A DNA stretch of 64,000 bases from Nocardia brasiliensis NBRC 14402 (GTDB lineage: Bacteria; Actinomycetota; Actinomycetes; Mycobacteriales; Mycobacteriaceae). Below are positions 52,901 to 61,777 of the stretch, one piece after another. Made by a program: the position numbers and the translations under genes. The notes beneath the pieces are model-generated. The model saw nothing but the letters and a program-made list of their open reading frames with translations, ran no database searches and had not been told where the DNA came from. Every line of letters begins with the position of its first letter. Position 1 is the first letter of the stretch. Where the stretch lies: the NCBI RefSeq assembly GCF_000308475.2, contig NZ_BAFT02000078.1, positions 24,686 to 88,685 on the forward strand, in the 5' to 3' direction.

Positions 52901-53380
52901 CAGCCGCGCGCCCGGGTCGTGCTCGCCGGCGAGACCGAGCTCGTCGAGCATCCGCTGGCAGAAGCTGTGCGTGGTCGCGATGGTGCCCGCATCGAAATCC
53001 GACAGCGCGGCGAGCAGGCGGGCGCGCCGGCGCCGCACCTCGTCCGGGTCGGCCTGGGCCAGGTAGCGGACCAGGTCGTCGGCGTGCGCGCGGGCCAGCT
53101 CGGGATCCGCCAGGCCCGCCGCGACCAGTACGAATCGATCCCGGGTTCGCTCACGCAACTCCTGCGTCGCGGCCCGGCTGAAGGTGACGAGCAGCAGTTC
53201 GGCGACGTCGATGCCCGCCTCGGCGACATACCGCACCGCGAGCCCGACGATCGCGTGCGTCTTGCCCGTTCCGGCGCTCGCCTCCAGCACGGTCGTCCCC
53301 GTGGGCAGCGGGCCGTAGGGTTCGAAGGCGTCGGGCCCGTCGACCTCGGGCACCACGAACGAGGTGTCTTGTACGGTCAC
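49943..53380 (-). CDS. recB: Exodeoxyribonuclease V beta subunit (RecB)
   Basis: About 1145 residues: a UvrD-like SF1A helicase followed by a nuclease domain. Walker A is EASAGTGKTHAIVGLA, motif II ALVDEFQDTDPLQWDIL, and motif VI-like ELRLLYVALTRA. The C-terminal PD-(D/E)xK nuclease keeps DYKTNRLG, preceded by the acidic GSIDAVLRV segment. It processes double-strand breaks with RecC and RecD. The start is uncertain: GTG 53380 just before VQDTSFVVPEV is used, 36 bases inside a longer open frame. Confidence 0.93.
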   Translation of the reverse strand: MTVQDTSFVVPEVDGPDAFEPYGPLPTGTTVLEASAGTGKTHAIVGLAVRYVAEAGIDVAELLLVTFSRAATQELRERTRDRFVLVAAGLADPELARAHADDLVRYLAQADPDEVRRRRARLLAALSDFDAGTIATTHSFCQRMLDELGLAGEHDPGARLVESVDDLVGTVADDLYLNRYARAEPPFTVKESHTLALAAVQDRHAMLVPAGDSAAGERVAFATAVRAETERRKRLAGLRDFDDLLVLLHEVLADPDHGPRACRRIRARYRVALVDEFQDTDPLQWDILRRAFHGHTTMVLVGDPKQAIYAFRGAEVLSYLDAVAHADTRKELTTNWRSDAGLIAALDHLQGGAALGHKEISVYPVAATRPWSRLSGPEELRTPLRVRCLTRTGAGPLNKSGFPAVGRMRAKVADDLAADIVRLLESGTTLDTAPHRPRNSPNGTEPQRNSVDGATGADGDALPPEYRPIGPGDIAVLVRTRSQIDVVRAALDRVGVASVLAGGTSVFATGSATDWLWVLRALEQPHRADRVRLAACTPLLGVTAAEIDSGGADLVGRVSAQLRDAARLFARAGFAAVFEKISAEADLAHRLLAVENGERQLTDLRHVAQLLDQVALTESLGLTALTRWLADRVRDPASGTVADRSRRLDRDAAAVQIATVHASKGLEFPIVYLPFAWDNAKNPYPATLLFHDDNGARVLDVGGPDASGYAERKLRSESEEAGEELRLLYVALTRAMCQVVAWWAPAITTAASPLHRMVLGRPDGGDTVPPRASVPADTAAPGLLSAWAGGAGAAISVTAVAGTEDVTIQRVRSERETGALAVARFERTLDQNWRRTSYSALTAAAHGPATVAPELEPEDGREPGDEPEEAPVAALEEVFGGAPSLMNALPYGAEFGTLVHGVLELIDTDAPDLAAEVTGQCRAVVGELMAEVDPDLLAAALLAVLRTPMDVGALADISSRDRLNELEFELPLAGGDAPRATSATLRRIADLLRAHLPADDDLFGYADHLATLDDLPLRGYLTGSIDAVLRVAAGADTRYVIVDYKTNRLGTGDLTVEHYTRERMAAEMLRSHYPLQALLYSVALHRYLRWRLPGYDPARHLGGARYLFVRGMVGAETPPGHGVFDWDPPAPLIVALSALLAGDVQ

Positions 53381-53480
53381 GCGAACACCCGCCTCTCGAC
53401 CCGCCGAAAGGGCCATTCTGCCCGGTCGGTGCGCGCATCCGGCCCACCGACACGCATGACGCGTCGCACTGCCGCACCGC

Positions 53481-56400
53481 TCACGGCTGACCCTGGCTTT
53501 CCGCGGTCAGCAGCGGCGCCCACAGGCGCCGGGCGAGTGCGCCGAAGCGGGTGGTCTCGCCGGGCTCGCCGGCCTGGGCGGGGACCTCCATCAGGTGTTC
53601 GAGGCGAGGCGCGGGACCCCACACGTAGCGCAGGTGGCGGTCGGTGTGGTCGCCGAACGGGCCCGGCCCGTTCGGACCGCCGTTGAACTCGCGCTCCGCG
53701 GCGACGACGGCCTCCTCGACGGTGGCGCCGCGGAAACGACGTTCGGCGTACGCGGCGGTGGCGCCCGGCGCGATCGGCAACGGCTCGGTGAGTCCGGCGT
53801 CGCGCAGCGCGACGAGTTCACGCAGGATCGTGCGCGCGGCAGGCATTTCGGGCGCGGTGATCTCCGAACGCCAGGCGGGACGGCCGAATTGGCCACGTCC
53901 GGTGGTGACGGCCCGCCAGGACCGATCCTCGGTGACCGCGAGGGCGAGCAGCGAAACCCACGCCGCGATCCGGTGTTTCGGGGCGAGCCGGGAGAATGTA
54001 GTGCGAACCAGGGTTTCCCCGCGCACCTCGGGCACGGTCCCGGTGAGCCTGCGGCCGTTGCCGAGATCGACCGCGACGTCGACGGCCCGCACCGGACCCG
54101 CGTAATCGGCCTGCGACGCGCGGACCAGTTTGTCCACCGTGTGCTCGACCTCGTCCAGCACCGCGGCGCCGAAACCGAAGGGCGGCAAGGTGCCCCGGCG
54201 CCATTCGGCGGCGCGCAGGGCCGCCGGGTCGGCGCCGGTCAGGCGGGCGGCGAGCAGGCGCTCACCGAGTTCCCATTTGGCCAGCCCGTCGAGTTCGATG
54301 GGCAACCGGTCGGCGATGTCCTCGTCGTGCTCCGGCACGCGCAGGCCGAGCCGCTGCCACAGGAACGCGCGCACGGGGTGCTCGACGAACGAGATCAGGT
54401 CGGCCAGTGCGACATCGGCGAGGTCCGGGGTGGACAGCGGCTCGGGCAGGAACGCGGGACGCGGTTGCGCGGGCTGCCCCGCGGACACCGCGCCGGCCAG
54501 CGCCACCGTGTCGAAACTGAACGGCGCGTCGGCCCGGAAATTGCGACGGTCGAAGCCCTGCAACGGATGCCGCGTCACCACCGTGTCCATACCCGGCCCA
54601 CCCACGTGCGCCCGCAGCACGTCGAGCAGCTCGGCGACCGGGATGGCGGGCGGGCGGTGCGCGCCGCTCACCGGGTCGGCCCCGGTGTGGAACACCAGCA
54701 GCTGCTCCTGCGCCGCGAGGACGGCGTCGAGCAGCAACTGACGATCCTCGCTCCGCGGATCCCGTTCGCCGAGTAGTGGATCGCGCGCCAGCACGTCGTC
54801 GCCGTCCACCCCGCCTGCCCGCGGGAACACGTCGTCGTCCAGGCCGAGCAGCACCACCACCCGGTGCGGCACCGAACGCATCGGCACCAGCGTGCACACG
54901 GTCAGTTCGCCGGTGCGGAAGTTGGCCCGGGTGGGGCGGGCGGCCAGCCGCGCGTGCAGCAGCACCTCGACGTCGGCGAGCCGTAGGTCGATCTCGCCGG
55001 CACGCTCGATCGCGGCGGCGAGTTCGGTGCGGGCCTCGGTACGCACCCAGGACTGCGAATTCGGCACGTCCGTCAGCAGATCCAGCGCGCGGCCCAGGAC
55101 CGCCGCCCACTCGTGCGCGGGCCGGGGGCCGCGCAGATCGCGCAGGCACACCGCTAGCCGATCGATGAACTCCGCGAACCGGCCGGCCAGGTCGACATCG
55201 TTGCTGTCCACGTCGTCCAGCGGCAACGCGAGATCGAGCCAGTCCTCGGAGGTTTCGCCCGCGGTCACGCCGAGCAGGATGCGGTCCACCGCGCTGTTCA
55301 AGGTGTTCTGCGCGAAGTCGGCGAGGCCGAAGGCCTGCCGCTGCCGCTGGCCGATCCCCCAGCGCGCGCCCGATTCGGCGGCCCACTCGCGCAGCCGCTC
55401 GATATCGTCGTCGTCGAAACCACAACGCCGCCGGACGGTTTCGGCCGCCGCCAGATCCAGCACCTGGGTGACGGTGACCCGCCCGTCGGCCAGCTCGAGC
55501 AGCACACCGATCACCGCCAGCAGCGGATTGGTGACGCCGCGGCCGCGGTCGGCGAGCCGCACCCGCAGCCCGTGCGCCGGATGGGCCGAATCCGGTACGG
55601 GCCCCGCAGAACCCGCGCTCTGCTGACCGAACGCCGCCCGTACCAGCGGGGCGTAGGTCTCCACTTCGGGGCACATGACGAGCACGTCGCGCGGCTCCAG
55701 CGTGTCGTCCGCGGCGAACAGGCCGAGCAGGCATTCGCGCAACACCTCGACCTGGCGCGCGGGGCCGTGACAGGCGTGCACCTGCACCGTCCCGTCACCC
55801 GCGCGGACCGCGGCGGGCGGCCACCGATCGTCGCGAAGGCCCGCCTGTATCGCGCGGAGCAACGTGGTATCCGCCGAATCAGACAGCGGTTCAGCGGCAT
55901 TCGAGACCGGATGGTGGGTGTCGGTGTCGACCACGCCGGCCAGTCGCTGCTGCAGCTCCCGCACGTCCCGGGCGAGCCCCGCGAGCAACGGGTGCTGCAC
56001 CGCCGCGGCGCTGCGGTCGGCCGCGCGGGTGCCCGCCGCGGGCGCCGTGCTCAGCGCGCGCCACATCACCGGGCTCGGATGCGGCAGCCACACATGGATG
56101 TCCCGGGTCTGCGCGAGGGCGCTGAGCACGGCGAGCTGATCGGTCGTGATCCGGGTCGCGCCGAACAACGAGAAGCGCGCGGGCAGCGGTACGAGTTCCG
56201 GTTCGGCGCGCAGCCGTGCGCAGGCGGCGTCGAGCCGCTCCGCCGGGCTCGGCGTACCGACCTCGGCCCGCAGGCGCCGCCACAGTTCCGGCTGCCACAA
56301 CAGGTCCTCGGGTACCGGATTGCCCGCGCCGTCGGTGTCCGACGCCGCGGCCCACGCCACGATCAAGGCGGGCCGCTGGCTCGCATAGCTGTCGAACAAC

Positions 56401-56879
56401 GCGGCCAGGTGCGCGGCGGTGGCGTAGCGGCGGCCGATCCGATGATCGCGTCCGGCGCCGTCCTGCGCGCCCAGATGCCGGGTCAGCACCGCGCACCACG
56501 GCTGGCCGAGCGAGGCGTCGATCACCCGCAGCAAAGTCCACACCAGATTGTCCGGCGCCCACGGATCGTCTTCGGGCCGAATACCGCTCGCCGCGGCCAG
56601 CGCCGCGGTGACCAGCGCGGCAGGCGACGGGAACTGGATGTTCGCGGCCACGCCGTCGGTCGACGCGGTACCGGTCGACGGGGCGAACGCCATCGCACCC
56701 GACTCACCGGAGACGCCGAGCACCCCGGACAGGCGCTGGGTCAGCCACCGTTCCACGCCTTTCGCGGGCACCGCCACCACCTCCGCCGCGAACGGGTCCG
56801 GCAGCGGAGTGGCCAGCAACCCGGCCAGCTCGTCCGCCAGCACGTCGGCGCGTTCGGCACGGTGAATGTGCAACGGCAT
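53481..56879 (-). CDS. recC: Exodeoxyribonuclease V gamma subunit (RecC)
   Basis: A 1132-residue RecC, the Chi-recognition and scaffold subunit. It has the opening MPLHIHRAERADVLADELAG, KGVERWLTQRL, the inactive helicase-like blocks (LVMCPEVETYAPLVRAAFGQ, VPHRVVVLLGLDDDVFPRAG) and the C-terminal nuclease-like fold. ATG 56879, preceded by GAGAGGG, removes 30 codons. It is the first gene of recC-recB-recD, all reading leftward with gaps of 100 and 67 bp. Confidence 0.93.
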   Translation of the reverse strand: MPLHIHRAERADVLADELAGLLATPLPDPFAAEVVAVPAKGVERWLTQRLSGVLGVSGESGAMAFAPSTGTASTDGVAANIQFPSPAALVTAALAAASGIRPEDDPWAPDNLVWTLLRVIDASLGQPWCAVLTRHLGAQDGAGRDHRIGRRYATAAHLAALFDSYASQRPALIVAWAAASDTDGAGNPVPEDLLWQPELWRRLRAEVGTPSPAERLDAACARLRAEPELVPLPARFSLFGATRITTDQLAVLSALAQTRDIHVWLPHPSPVMWRALSTAPAAGTRAADRSAAAVQHPLLAGLARDVRELQQRLAGVVDTDTHHPVSNAAEPLSDSADTTLLRAIQAGLRDDRWPPAAVRAGDGTVQVHACHGPARQVEVLRECLLGLFAADDTLEPRDVLVMCPEVETYAPLVRAAFGQQSAGSAGPVPDSAHPAHGLRVRLADRGRGVTNPLLAVIGVLLELADGRVTVTQVLDLAAAETVRRRCGFDDDDIERLREWAAESGARWGIGQRQRQAFGLADFAQNTLNSAVDRILLGVTAGETSEDWLDLALPLDDVDSNDVDLAGRFAEFIDRLAVCLRDLRGPRPAHEWAAVLGRALDLLTDVPNSQSWVRTEARTELAAAIERAGEIDLRLADVEVLLHARLAARPTRANFRTGELTVCTLVPMRSVPHRVVVLLGLDDDVFPRAGGVDGDDVLARDPLLGERDPRSEDRQLLLDAVLAAQEQLLVFHTGADPVSGAHRPPAIPVAELLDVLRAHVGGPGMDTVVTRHPLQGFDRRNFRADAPFSFDTVALAGAVSAGQPAQPRPAFLPEPLSTPDLADVALADLISFVEHPVRAFLWQRLGLRVPEHDEDIADRLPIELDGLAKWELGERLLAARLTGADPAALRAAEWRRGTLPPFGFGAAVLDEVEHTVDKLVRASQADYAGPVRAVDVAVDLGNGRRLTGTVPEVRGETLVRTTFSRLAPKHRIAAWVSLLALAVTEDRSWRAVTTGRGQFGRPAWRSEITAPEMPAARTILRELVALRDAGLTEPLPIAPGATAAYAERRFRGATVEEAVVAAEREFNGGPNGPGPFGDHTDRHLRYVWGPAPRLEHLMEVPAQAGEPGETTRFGALARRLWAPLLTAESQGQP

Positions 56880-57070
56880 CGGCGCCCTCTCGATCGGTGC
56901 GGTGTCGGACTGCGGGGTGGAATTCGCGCGACTCCTCGGTCGCGTTCGGGACCACGCGACATCCCGCACGTTTATACGCCCAACCCCCGCGCGGCGAGCG
57001 CACTACCCGCCGAAGCGCCGTACCGGTCGACCCATCCCCTGCCGGAGCACCAGCCGGACGCGGCGGCCCG

Positions 57071-57310
57071 CCCCCGGATCACCGCTCAGCACGGCAGCCC
57101 ACCGCCGGACACCAGCACAGCACGACAGTCCACCGCCGCATCACCGGCGCAGCACAGCGATCTTGCGTCACCCGCGCGGCACTGCGGCCCACCGCCGGAT
57201 ACCGGCTCAGCACGGCAGTCCACCGCCGCATCACCCGCACAGCACGGCGATCCGCTACCGGATCACCGGCGCAGCACGGCGATCCACTGGATCACCCGCG
57301 CGGCACGGCG
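57071..57310. repeat. Degenerate tandem repeat, about eight units of 26-33 bp
   Basis: The 451-bp gap between recC and the cyclase gene contains about eight imperfect units opening CCACCGCCGGATCAC and ending near GCAGCACGGCGATC. Units two and three recur almost unchanged as units five and six (CCACCGCCGCATCACC followed by CAGCAC), so a block of two was itself duplicated. The last unit runs up to the cyclase stop. The rest of the gap (56880-57070) shows nothing distinctive. Confidence 0.75.
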
Positions 57311-57330
57311 CGCGGTCGCCGAGTTCCCGC

Positions 57331-58446
57331 TCAATCCAGCACCATTTGCGCGGCTCCGTCGGGGCGTCCGGCGATGACGGTGTTGCCGCCCAGCTGTTTC
57401 GCGCGGTACATGGCGGAATCGGCGCGCCGGAACAGGTCTCGCATGCTCGTTACCGCGTTCTGATCCGATACCGCGGTGCCGATGCTCGCGGTGATCGGGA
57501 TCGGCAGGGTGTCCGTCGCGGCGATCGCGCGCCGCATCCGTTCGGCCAGCACCTCGAGCGCCTCCGCGCGCAGCGTGCCGACCACCACGAACTCGTCGCC
57601 GCCGGTGCGCGCGACGACGGCGTCCGGCGGTACCGCGGCGCGCAGGCAGTCCGCGGTCCGGACCAGTACCTCGTCGCCGAGCGAGTGCCCGGCGGTGTCG
57701 TTGACGGCCTTGAACCGGTCCAGATCGATGATCACGACGTAGACCGGGCCACCCCGGCCGCGGTGCGCGTACTGCGCGAGGCGGGAATCGAGGCCGCGCC
57801 GGTTCAGCAGGCGGGTCAGCGGATCGGACAGCGCGTCCAGGCGCAGCAACCAGTGGCAGAACTGCACGACCGGCAAAACCACACCGGTCACCGCGAGATT
57901 GGCCAGCACCACGCCGACGGCCAGCGCCGGATCGCCGGTGGCGTGCGCGTTGTCGCCCGGCTCGCCGATCACCAGCAGCACGGCCAGCAGCACGATCGAC
58001 AGCAGCGACCAGCCGAGATGCCAGGCCAGGATTCGCGGCCCGTGGAAGATCGTCACGTACCCGCCGGTGGTGGCCAGCAGGACGATGCCCAAGGCGCCGA
58101 GCAGCCGGTCCTGGACCAGGATGTTGTTCGCGGTGATCCCGATATCGATGGCCGCGACCCACACCAGGGATTCGCGCTCCGACGGCCACGGCAGCAACCA
58201 CCAGCGCAACGTCCAGAGTCCGGCCAGCACGCTCACCGCGATCGCCTGGGTGACGCCGACCGGCCCGGCCTGACCGGCGTGCGAGACCAGCGCCAGCAGG
58301 GTGATCGCCATCATCACCAAGCCCGCGGTGCCGACCATCAGCTTGAGCGCCGCGAGCGCGGAGTGCGAGGCGAAGGTCTCGACCAGCCAGCGGTAGTCGA
58401 CCCGCTCACGCCACCAGGCCCGGAAGATCCGTCGGATATCGGTCAT
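57331..58446 (-). CDS. Membrane-bound diguanylate cyclase (GGDEF), paralogue
   Basis: A 371-residue diguanylate cyclase with about six N-terminal helices and a full GGDEF domain: DPLTRLLNRRGLDSRL, DLDRFKAVNDTAGHSLGDEV and ARTGGDEFVVVG. It is closely related along its whole length to the cyclase at 40451-41650; the opening IFRAWWRERVDYRWLVETFA matches that protein's MFRTWWQDPVDYRRLVETFG. The C terminus is about 25 residues shorter. ATG 58446 with GAGG upstream is used; GTG 58452 is an alternative. Confidence 0.9.
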   Translation of the reverse strand: MTDIRRIFRAWWRERVDYRWLVETFASHSALAALKLMVGTAGLVMMAITLLALVSHAGQAGPVGVTQAIAVSVLAGLWTLRWWLLPWPSERESLVWVAAIDIGITANNILVQDRLLGALGIVLLATTGGYVTIFHGPRILAWHLGWSLLSIVLLAVLLVIGEPGDNAHATGDPALAVGVVLANLAVTGVVLPVVQFCHWLLRLDALSDPLTRLLNRRGLDSRLAQYAHRGRGGPVYVVIIDLDRFKAVNDTAGHSLGDEVLVRTADCLRAAVPPDAVVARTGGDEFVVVGTLRAEALEVLAERMRRAIAATDTLPIPITASIGTAVSDQNAVTSMRDLFRRADSAMYRAKQLGGNTVIAGRPDGAAQMVLD

Positions 58447-58528
58447 GGTCACCGCCTCGCGTCGTCATCGAGCGTTCGGCCGGTTGTGCTGCTGCCCACA
58501 ACGGCGCCGCGTGATTGCGGCATGTTAA

Positions 58529-58547
58529 CTGTAACGGAACGTCACAG
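58529..58547. promoter_or_regulatory. Imperfect palindrome upstream of the cyclase gene
   Basis: CTGTAACGGAACGTCACAG fits CTGTNACGNNNCGTNACAG, the kind of dyad bound by TetR-type repressors, 83 bp before the cyclase start. It lies in the 348-bp gap between the divergent cyclase and a 68-residue gene; the remainder of the gap shows only a minor GTTGTG/CACAAC hairpin. Confidence 0.45.
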
Positions 58548-58794
58548 CATGAACCGCTCCCGACCTGCTTCGAACACGTTCACCCACCGCGCGCCACGCC
58601 CGGCCACCTGCACCGATCGCACGCCGCGCGCCCCCGGGCGGCAAAGCGACCAAATGGTCTACCCAGCAAGGGGAGTGAGTTAAACCACACCAGAACACGT
58701 TCCTTCGCCGTGTCCGCTCGGATCCGCGCCGCCGATGTGCGACAGTGCTCATCCGGGGAGGAACGAGAGAGCACCGAAAGGCTGGTTCGCGTTC

Positions 58795-59001
58795 ATGGAT
58801 GCGATGGTGATTCCCCTGGTCCCGAGGGGCGGGTTCACAGTCCGCCGCGTGGGAGACCGTTGGGAGCTCGTCAACTCGCGAGGCTACGGCCGCACCGTCG
58901 TCCTACATTCCTGGCCGCGCGATCAGCACTCCGAGGCGTTCGCGCACTGCTATCGGCTGAACGGCCGCACAGTAGAGGAACTGCAGGCCGCGTTCCGCTG
59001 A
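58795..59001 (+). CDS. Small hypothetical protein
   Basis: A 68-residue protein (MDAMVIPLVPRGGFTVRRVG, then ELVNSRGYGRTVVLHSWPRD) ending VEELQAAFR. It looks like a compact beta-alpha fold with no known family. ATG 58795 is used; the frame is open upstream, but the ribosome site (GAAAGG) is nearest this start. Nothing suggests a function. Confidence 0.5.
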   Translation: MDAMVIPLVPRGGFTVRRVGDRWELVNSRGYGRTVVLHSWPRDQHSEAFAHCYRLNGRTVEELQAAFR

Positions 59002-59119
59002 ACGACCCGCGGATGGCTGAAACCCGCTGGGGCACAAGCGCGCAACGGCCGCGATAGCACAAGCCGGACTTCAGCTCAAGACGTGCGTCTCGGGCTCCGA
59101 TGTGCGATCGTGTTCCACC

Positions 59120-60010
59120 GTGCGTTACCCGTCGCCCGCCACCCGCGCCGTTCCCCTTGTGGCCGCCTCCGCCTGTGTCCTCGCCGCCGCGGCGATCCTC
59201 ATCCCGAGCGCGCCCGCCCTGCTCCCGCACGCGGCCGCCGTGCCGGTGCCGCTGGCGCATACCGATGCCTGCCTATCCGGATTCGACTGCGATATGAGCA
59301 ATCGGATCAGCAAGGTGGACAACTACCTGAAGGGACGCCCCGGCGTCACCGGTTACGTTGTGCGCGACCGGGTTTCCGGTGGCGTGTACGCGAATGCGAA
59401 CGCGGAGAACGCGGTCTGGACCGCCTCCACCATCAAGCTCGCCATCGCCGAGGATCTGCTGAACCGGGCCCGGGTCGGCGCGATCAACCTGACGCCGGAA
59501 GATCGCGGCCTGATGGAATCCATGCTGGCCACCTCCAACGATCGCGCCACCGACGTGCTCTGGGCCAAGTACGCGGGCCTGGACCGGATGGCGTTCAACA
59601 ACGCCTTCCGCGCCAACGGCATGGCCACCCTGGTCCCGCAGCCGACCAACACCGCGCTGTTCCCGGACTGGTCGTTCCAGAAGTGCACCGCCGCCGACCT
59701 GGACCGGCTGATGGACAACATCCTCAACCAGATGCACCCCGACGACCGCGCCTACCTGCTGGACCGGATGCGCTCGGTGGACAGCAACCAGCACTGGGGC
59801 GTGTGGGGCGCGGGCGCGCCGATGCGGCCCGGCCTGAAGAACGGCTGGTCCGAGGAGCAGGGCGGCTGGGTGGTGAACTCGGTCGGCTTCGCGGGTCCCG
59901 GCGAGCGGTACACCCTGGCCATCATGACCGCACTGGGTGACGCGGGCGGCTACGAAGACGGCGCGGCCACCGACACCAAGGTCGCGGAGATGCTGTTCGC
60001 CGGACGCTGA
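59120..60010 (+). CDS. Secreted class A beta-lactamase-like serine hydrolase
   Basis: A 296-residue exported protein with the penicillin-binding/class A beta-lactamase fold. After a signal peptide (VPLVAASACVLAAAAILIPS) the nucleophile motif is STIK (Ser103, Lys106). The second motif reads SND (ATSNDRATD) where class A enzymes have SDN, and the third is KNG (GLKNGWSEEQGG) in place of KTG. It may be a cell-wall peptidase or a weak hydrolase and not a true lactamase. GTG 59120 is preferred to GTG 59102 as giving a standard signal peptide; neither has a clear ribosome site. Confidence 0.78.
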   Translation: MRYPSPATRAVPLVAASACVLAAAAILIPSAPALLPHAAAVPVPLAHTDACLSGFDCDMSNRISKVDNYLKGRPGVTGYVVRDRVSGGVYANANAENAVWTASTIKLAIAEDLLNRARVGAINLTPEDRGLMESMLATSNDRATDVLWAKYAGLDRMAFNNAFRANGMATLVPQPTNTALFPDWSFQKCTAADLDRLMDNILNQMHPDDRAYLLDRMRSVDSNQHWGVWGAGAPMRPGLKNGWSEEQGGWVVNSVGFAGPGERYTLAIMTALGDAGGYEDGAATDTKVAEMLFAGR

Positions 60011-60018
60011 TACCTGTT

Positions 60019-60045
60019 GTCCCGCACCCGTTCCGGGTGCGGGAC
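60019..60045. terminator. Perfect 11-bp stem between convergent genes
   Basis: GTCCCGCACCC and GGGTGCGGGAC pair perfectly around a 5-nt loop, midway between the serine hydrolase stop (60010) and the P450 stop (60054). It can end transcription from both sides. Confidence 0.8.
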
Positions 60046-60053
60046 GCGCAAGT

Positions 60054-61559
60054 TCAGCGGCGCCGCAGGGTAATCGGCGCCCCGTCCCTGGGGAACGGAA
60101 TGGTGGTGAAACCCCAGGGCATCCGATAGTCGTCGGGGATCTGCCAGGTGTAGGCACGCACCAGCGCGGCGATCACCGTCTTCACCTCGAACGTGCCGAA
60201 GTGCATGCCGATGCACTTGTGCGCGCCCGCACCGAACGGCAGGAACGCCAGCCGATGCGATTTGTCCTCGTGCCGTTGCTCGTCGAAACGTTCGGGATCG
60301 AACAGCTCTGGCTCGGTCCATAATTCGTCGAGCAGATGGTTGACCTGATAGGCGAGGTCGACCTGGGTGCCCGCCGGAATGTAGTGGCCCAGGATCTCGG
60401 TATCGCGCACCGCACGCCGGCACAGACCGGGCACCGGCGGCATCAAGCGCAGGCTCTCCTTGAGCACCAGATCCAGATCGCGCAAGCCCTCCAGATCCGC
60501 GATAGTCGGTGCGGCACCGTCGGTTTCGGCATCCAGCGCGAGCACTTCGGCCCGCACCCGCTGCTGCCAGTCCGGATGCTTGCCCAGGTAGTAGGTGACC
60601 GCGGTGGCCGCGGTCGTGGTGGTGTCGTGCGCGGCCATGATCAGAAAGATCATGTGGTTCACCACATCCGCGTCGCCGAATACGCCACCGTCCTCGCTGC
60701 GCGCGTGGCAGAGGCCGGAGAACAGGTCCGAGGTCTCGGTCCGCCGCTTGTCCGGCAGCATCGCCCGGAAGTAGTCCTCCAGCACGCGCCGGCCGCGCAG
60801 GCCCGCGCGCCAGTTGCCGCCGGGCACCGGATGCCGGATCAGCGCGAGCGCCGCGTGCGTGCAGTCGAGGAACGCGTCCACCAGCTCGCGACGCTGCGGC
60901 CCGACATCGGCGGCCATGAACATCTCCCCCGCGATATCGAGGGTCAGTTCCTTGAACGTCGGATACAGGCGCACGGTCCGTTCGGCGTCGGCCCCCTGCG
61001 GAACCCAGCGCTCGACGCTGGTGCGTACCACCGGGGTCAGCGCCGCCAGATGCGCCGCCAGCCGGTCCCTGGTGAAAGCCTGCTGCATGATCCGGCGATG
61101 GAATTTGTGCTCGTCGAACTCGAGCAAGAGCAGACCGCGCCGGAAGAACGGTCCGATGAAATAGTCCCAGCCCTGGCCGAAATCGCGGCGCCGCCGGCCG
61201 AGCACTTCGTCGAGCGCTTCGGGCCCCGCGACGAGCACCCGGTCGACCCCGAGCGAAGTATTCATCGAGACCGGACCGTATTTCCGATACCGGCCCATCA
61301 TTTCGGCGGGGCCCACCGCATGTACTGCAGCATCCGGCCCACGATACGGCAGGCCGGCGTCGCCGTGCACCGGGGTGGTTTCGCTGCCGCTGGGCGGCCG
61401 GGCGAGAATATGGTGCCGTTCCGGAATCAACTCGAGTGCGCGATCGAGGAGATGGTCGTGCGGTATTTCGATCAATCCGATGTTCTCGGAATCGGGCGGT
61501 CTCCCGGATTTCCCGCGCGCGCTGGTTTTTCTGCCAACGACCCGGTCCCCGGCGACCAT
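60054..61559 (-). CDS. Cytochrome P450, class-E-like
   Basis: A 501-residue P450, longer than the usual bacterial enzymes and with eukaryote-like motif spacing. The I-helix motif is AAHDTTTTA, ExxR is in KESLRLMPPVP, the PERF-type motif is DPERFDE, and the heme loop FGAGAHKCIG carries Cys449. About 65 residues precede the usual start of the fold and are low in similarity to the family. No ferredoxin gene is adjacent, in contrast to the P450 at 42026. The substrate is unknown; fatty acid or terpenoid oxidation is common in this group. Confidence 0.88.
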   Translation of the reverse strand: MVAGDRVVGRKTSARGKSGRPPDSENIGLIEIPHDHLLDRALELIPERHHILARPPSGSETTPVHGDAGLPYRGPDAAVHAVGPAEMMGRYRKYGPVSMNTSLGVDRVLVAGPEALDEVLGRRRRDFGQGWDYFIGPFFRRGLLLLEFDEHKFHRRIMQQAFTRDRLAAHLAALTPVVRTSVERWVPQGADAERTVRLYPTFKELTLDIAGEMFMAADVGPQRRELVDAFLDCTHAALALIRHPVPGGNWRAGLRGRRVLEDYFRAMLPDKRRTETSDLFSGLCHARSEDGGVFGDADVVNHMIFLIMAAHDTTTTAATAVTYYLGKHPDWQQRVRAEVLALDAETDGAAPTIADLEGLRDLDLVLKESLRLMPPVPGLCRRAVRDTEILGHYIPAGTQVDLAYQVNHLLDELWTEPELFDPERFDEQRHEDKSHRLAFLPFGAGAHKCIGMHFGTFEVKTVIAALVRAYTWQIPDDYRMPWGFTTIPFPRDGAPITLRRR

Positions 61560-61777
61560 GGCAAACCTCCCTGAACGACCGTATTCATCCTATTCTTTTT
61601 CGCCGGTGCCCAAGGTCGGTTCGCCGCAACGCACTCCGGCGCCGGCGGGCCGCGACACACCCGGAACAGGGACGTCGCCGCGACGGCCACGATCGACCCG
61701 GCTACGGTTGACACCTGTCAGCAACCGTTCGCGGGGGAAGAGTATCCCCGGTCTGTCGAGGAGCAGGACGATGAACA

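Noticed and set aside
57071..57310. A CRISPR array
   Set aside because: The units are contiguous and variable, without unique spacers of constant length, and no cas gene is near.
55572..57377. A 601-codon plus-strand frame opposite recC reaching into the tandem repeat
   Set aside because: Antisense of recC; the end is simply the translated tandem repeat.
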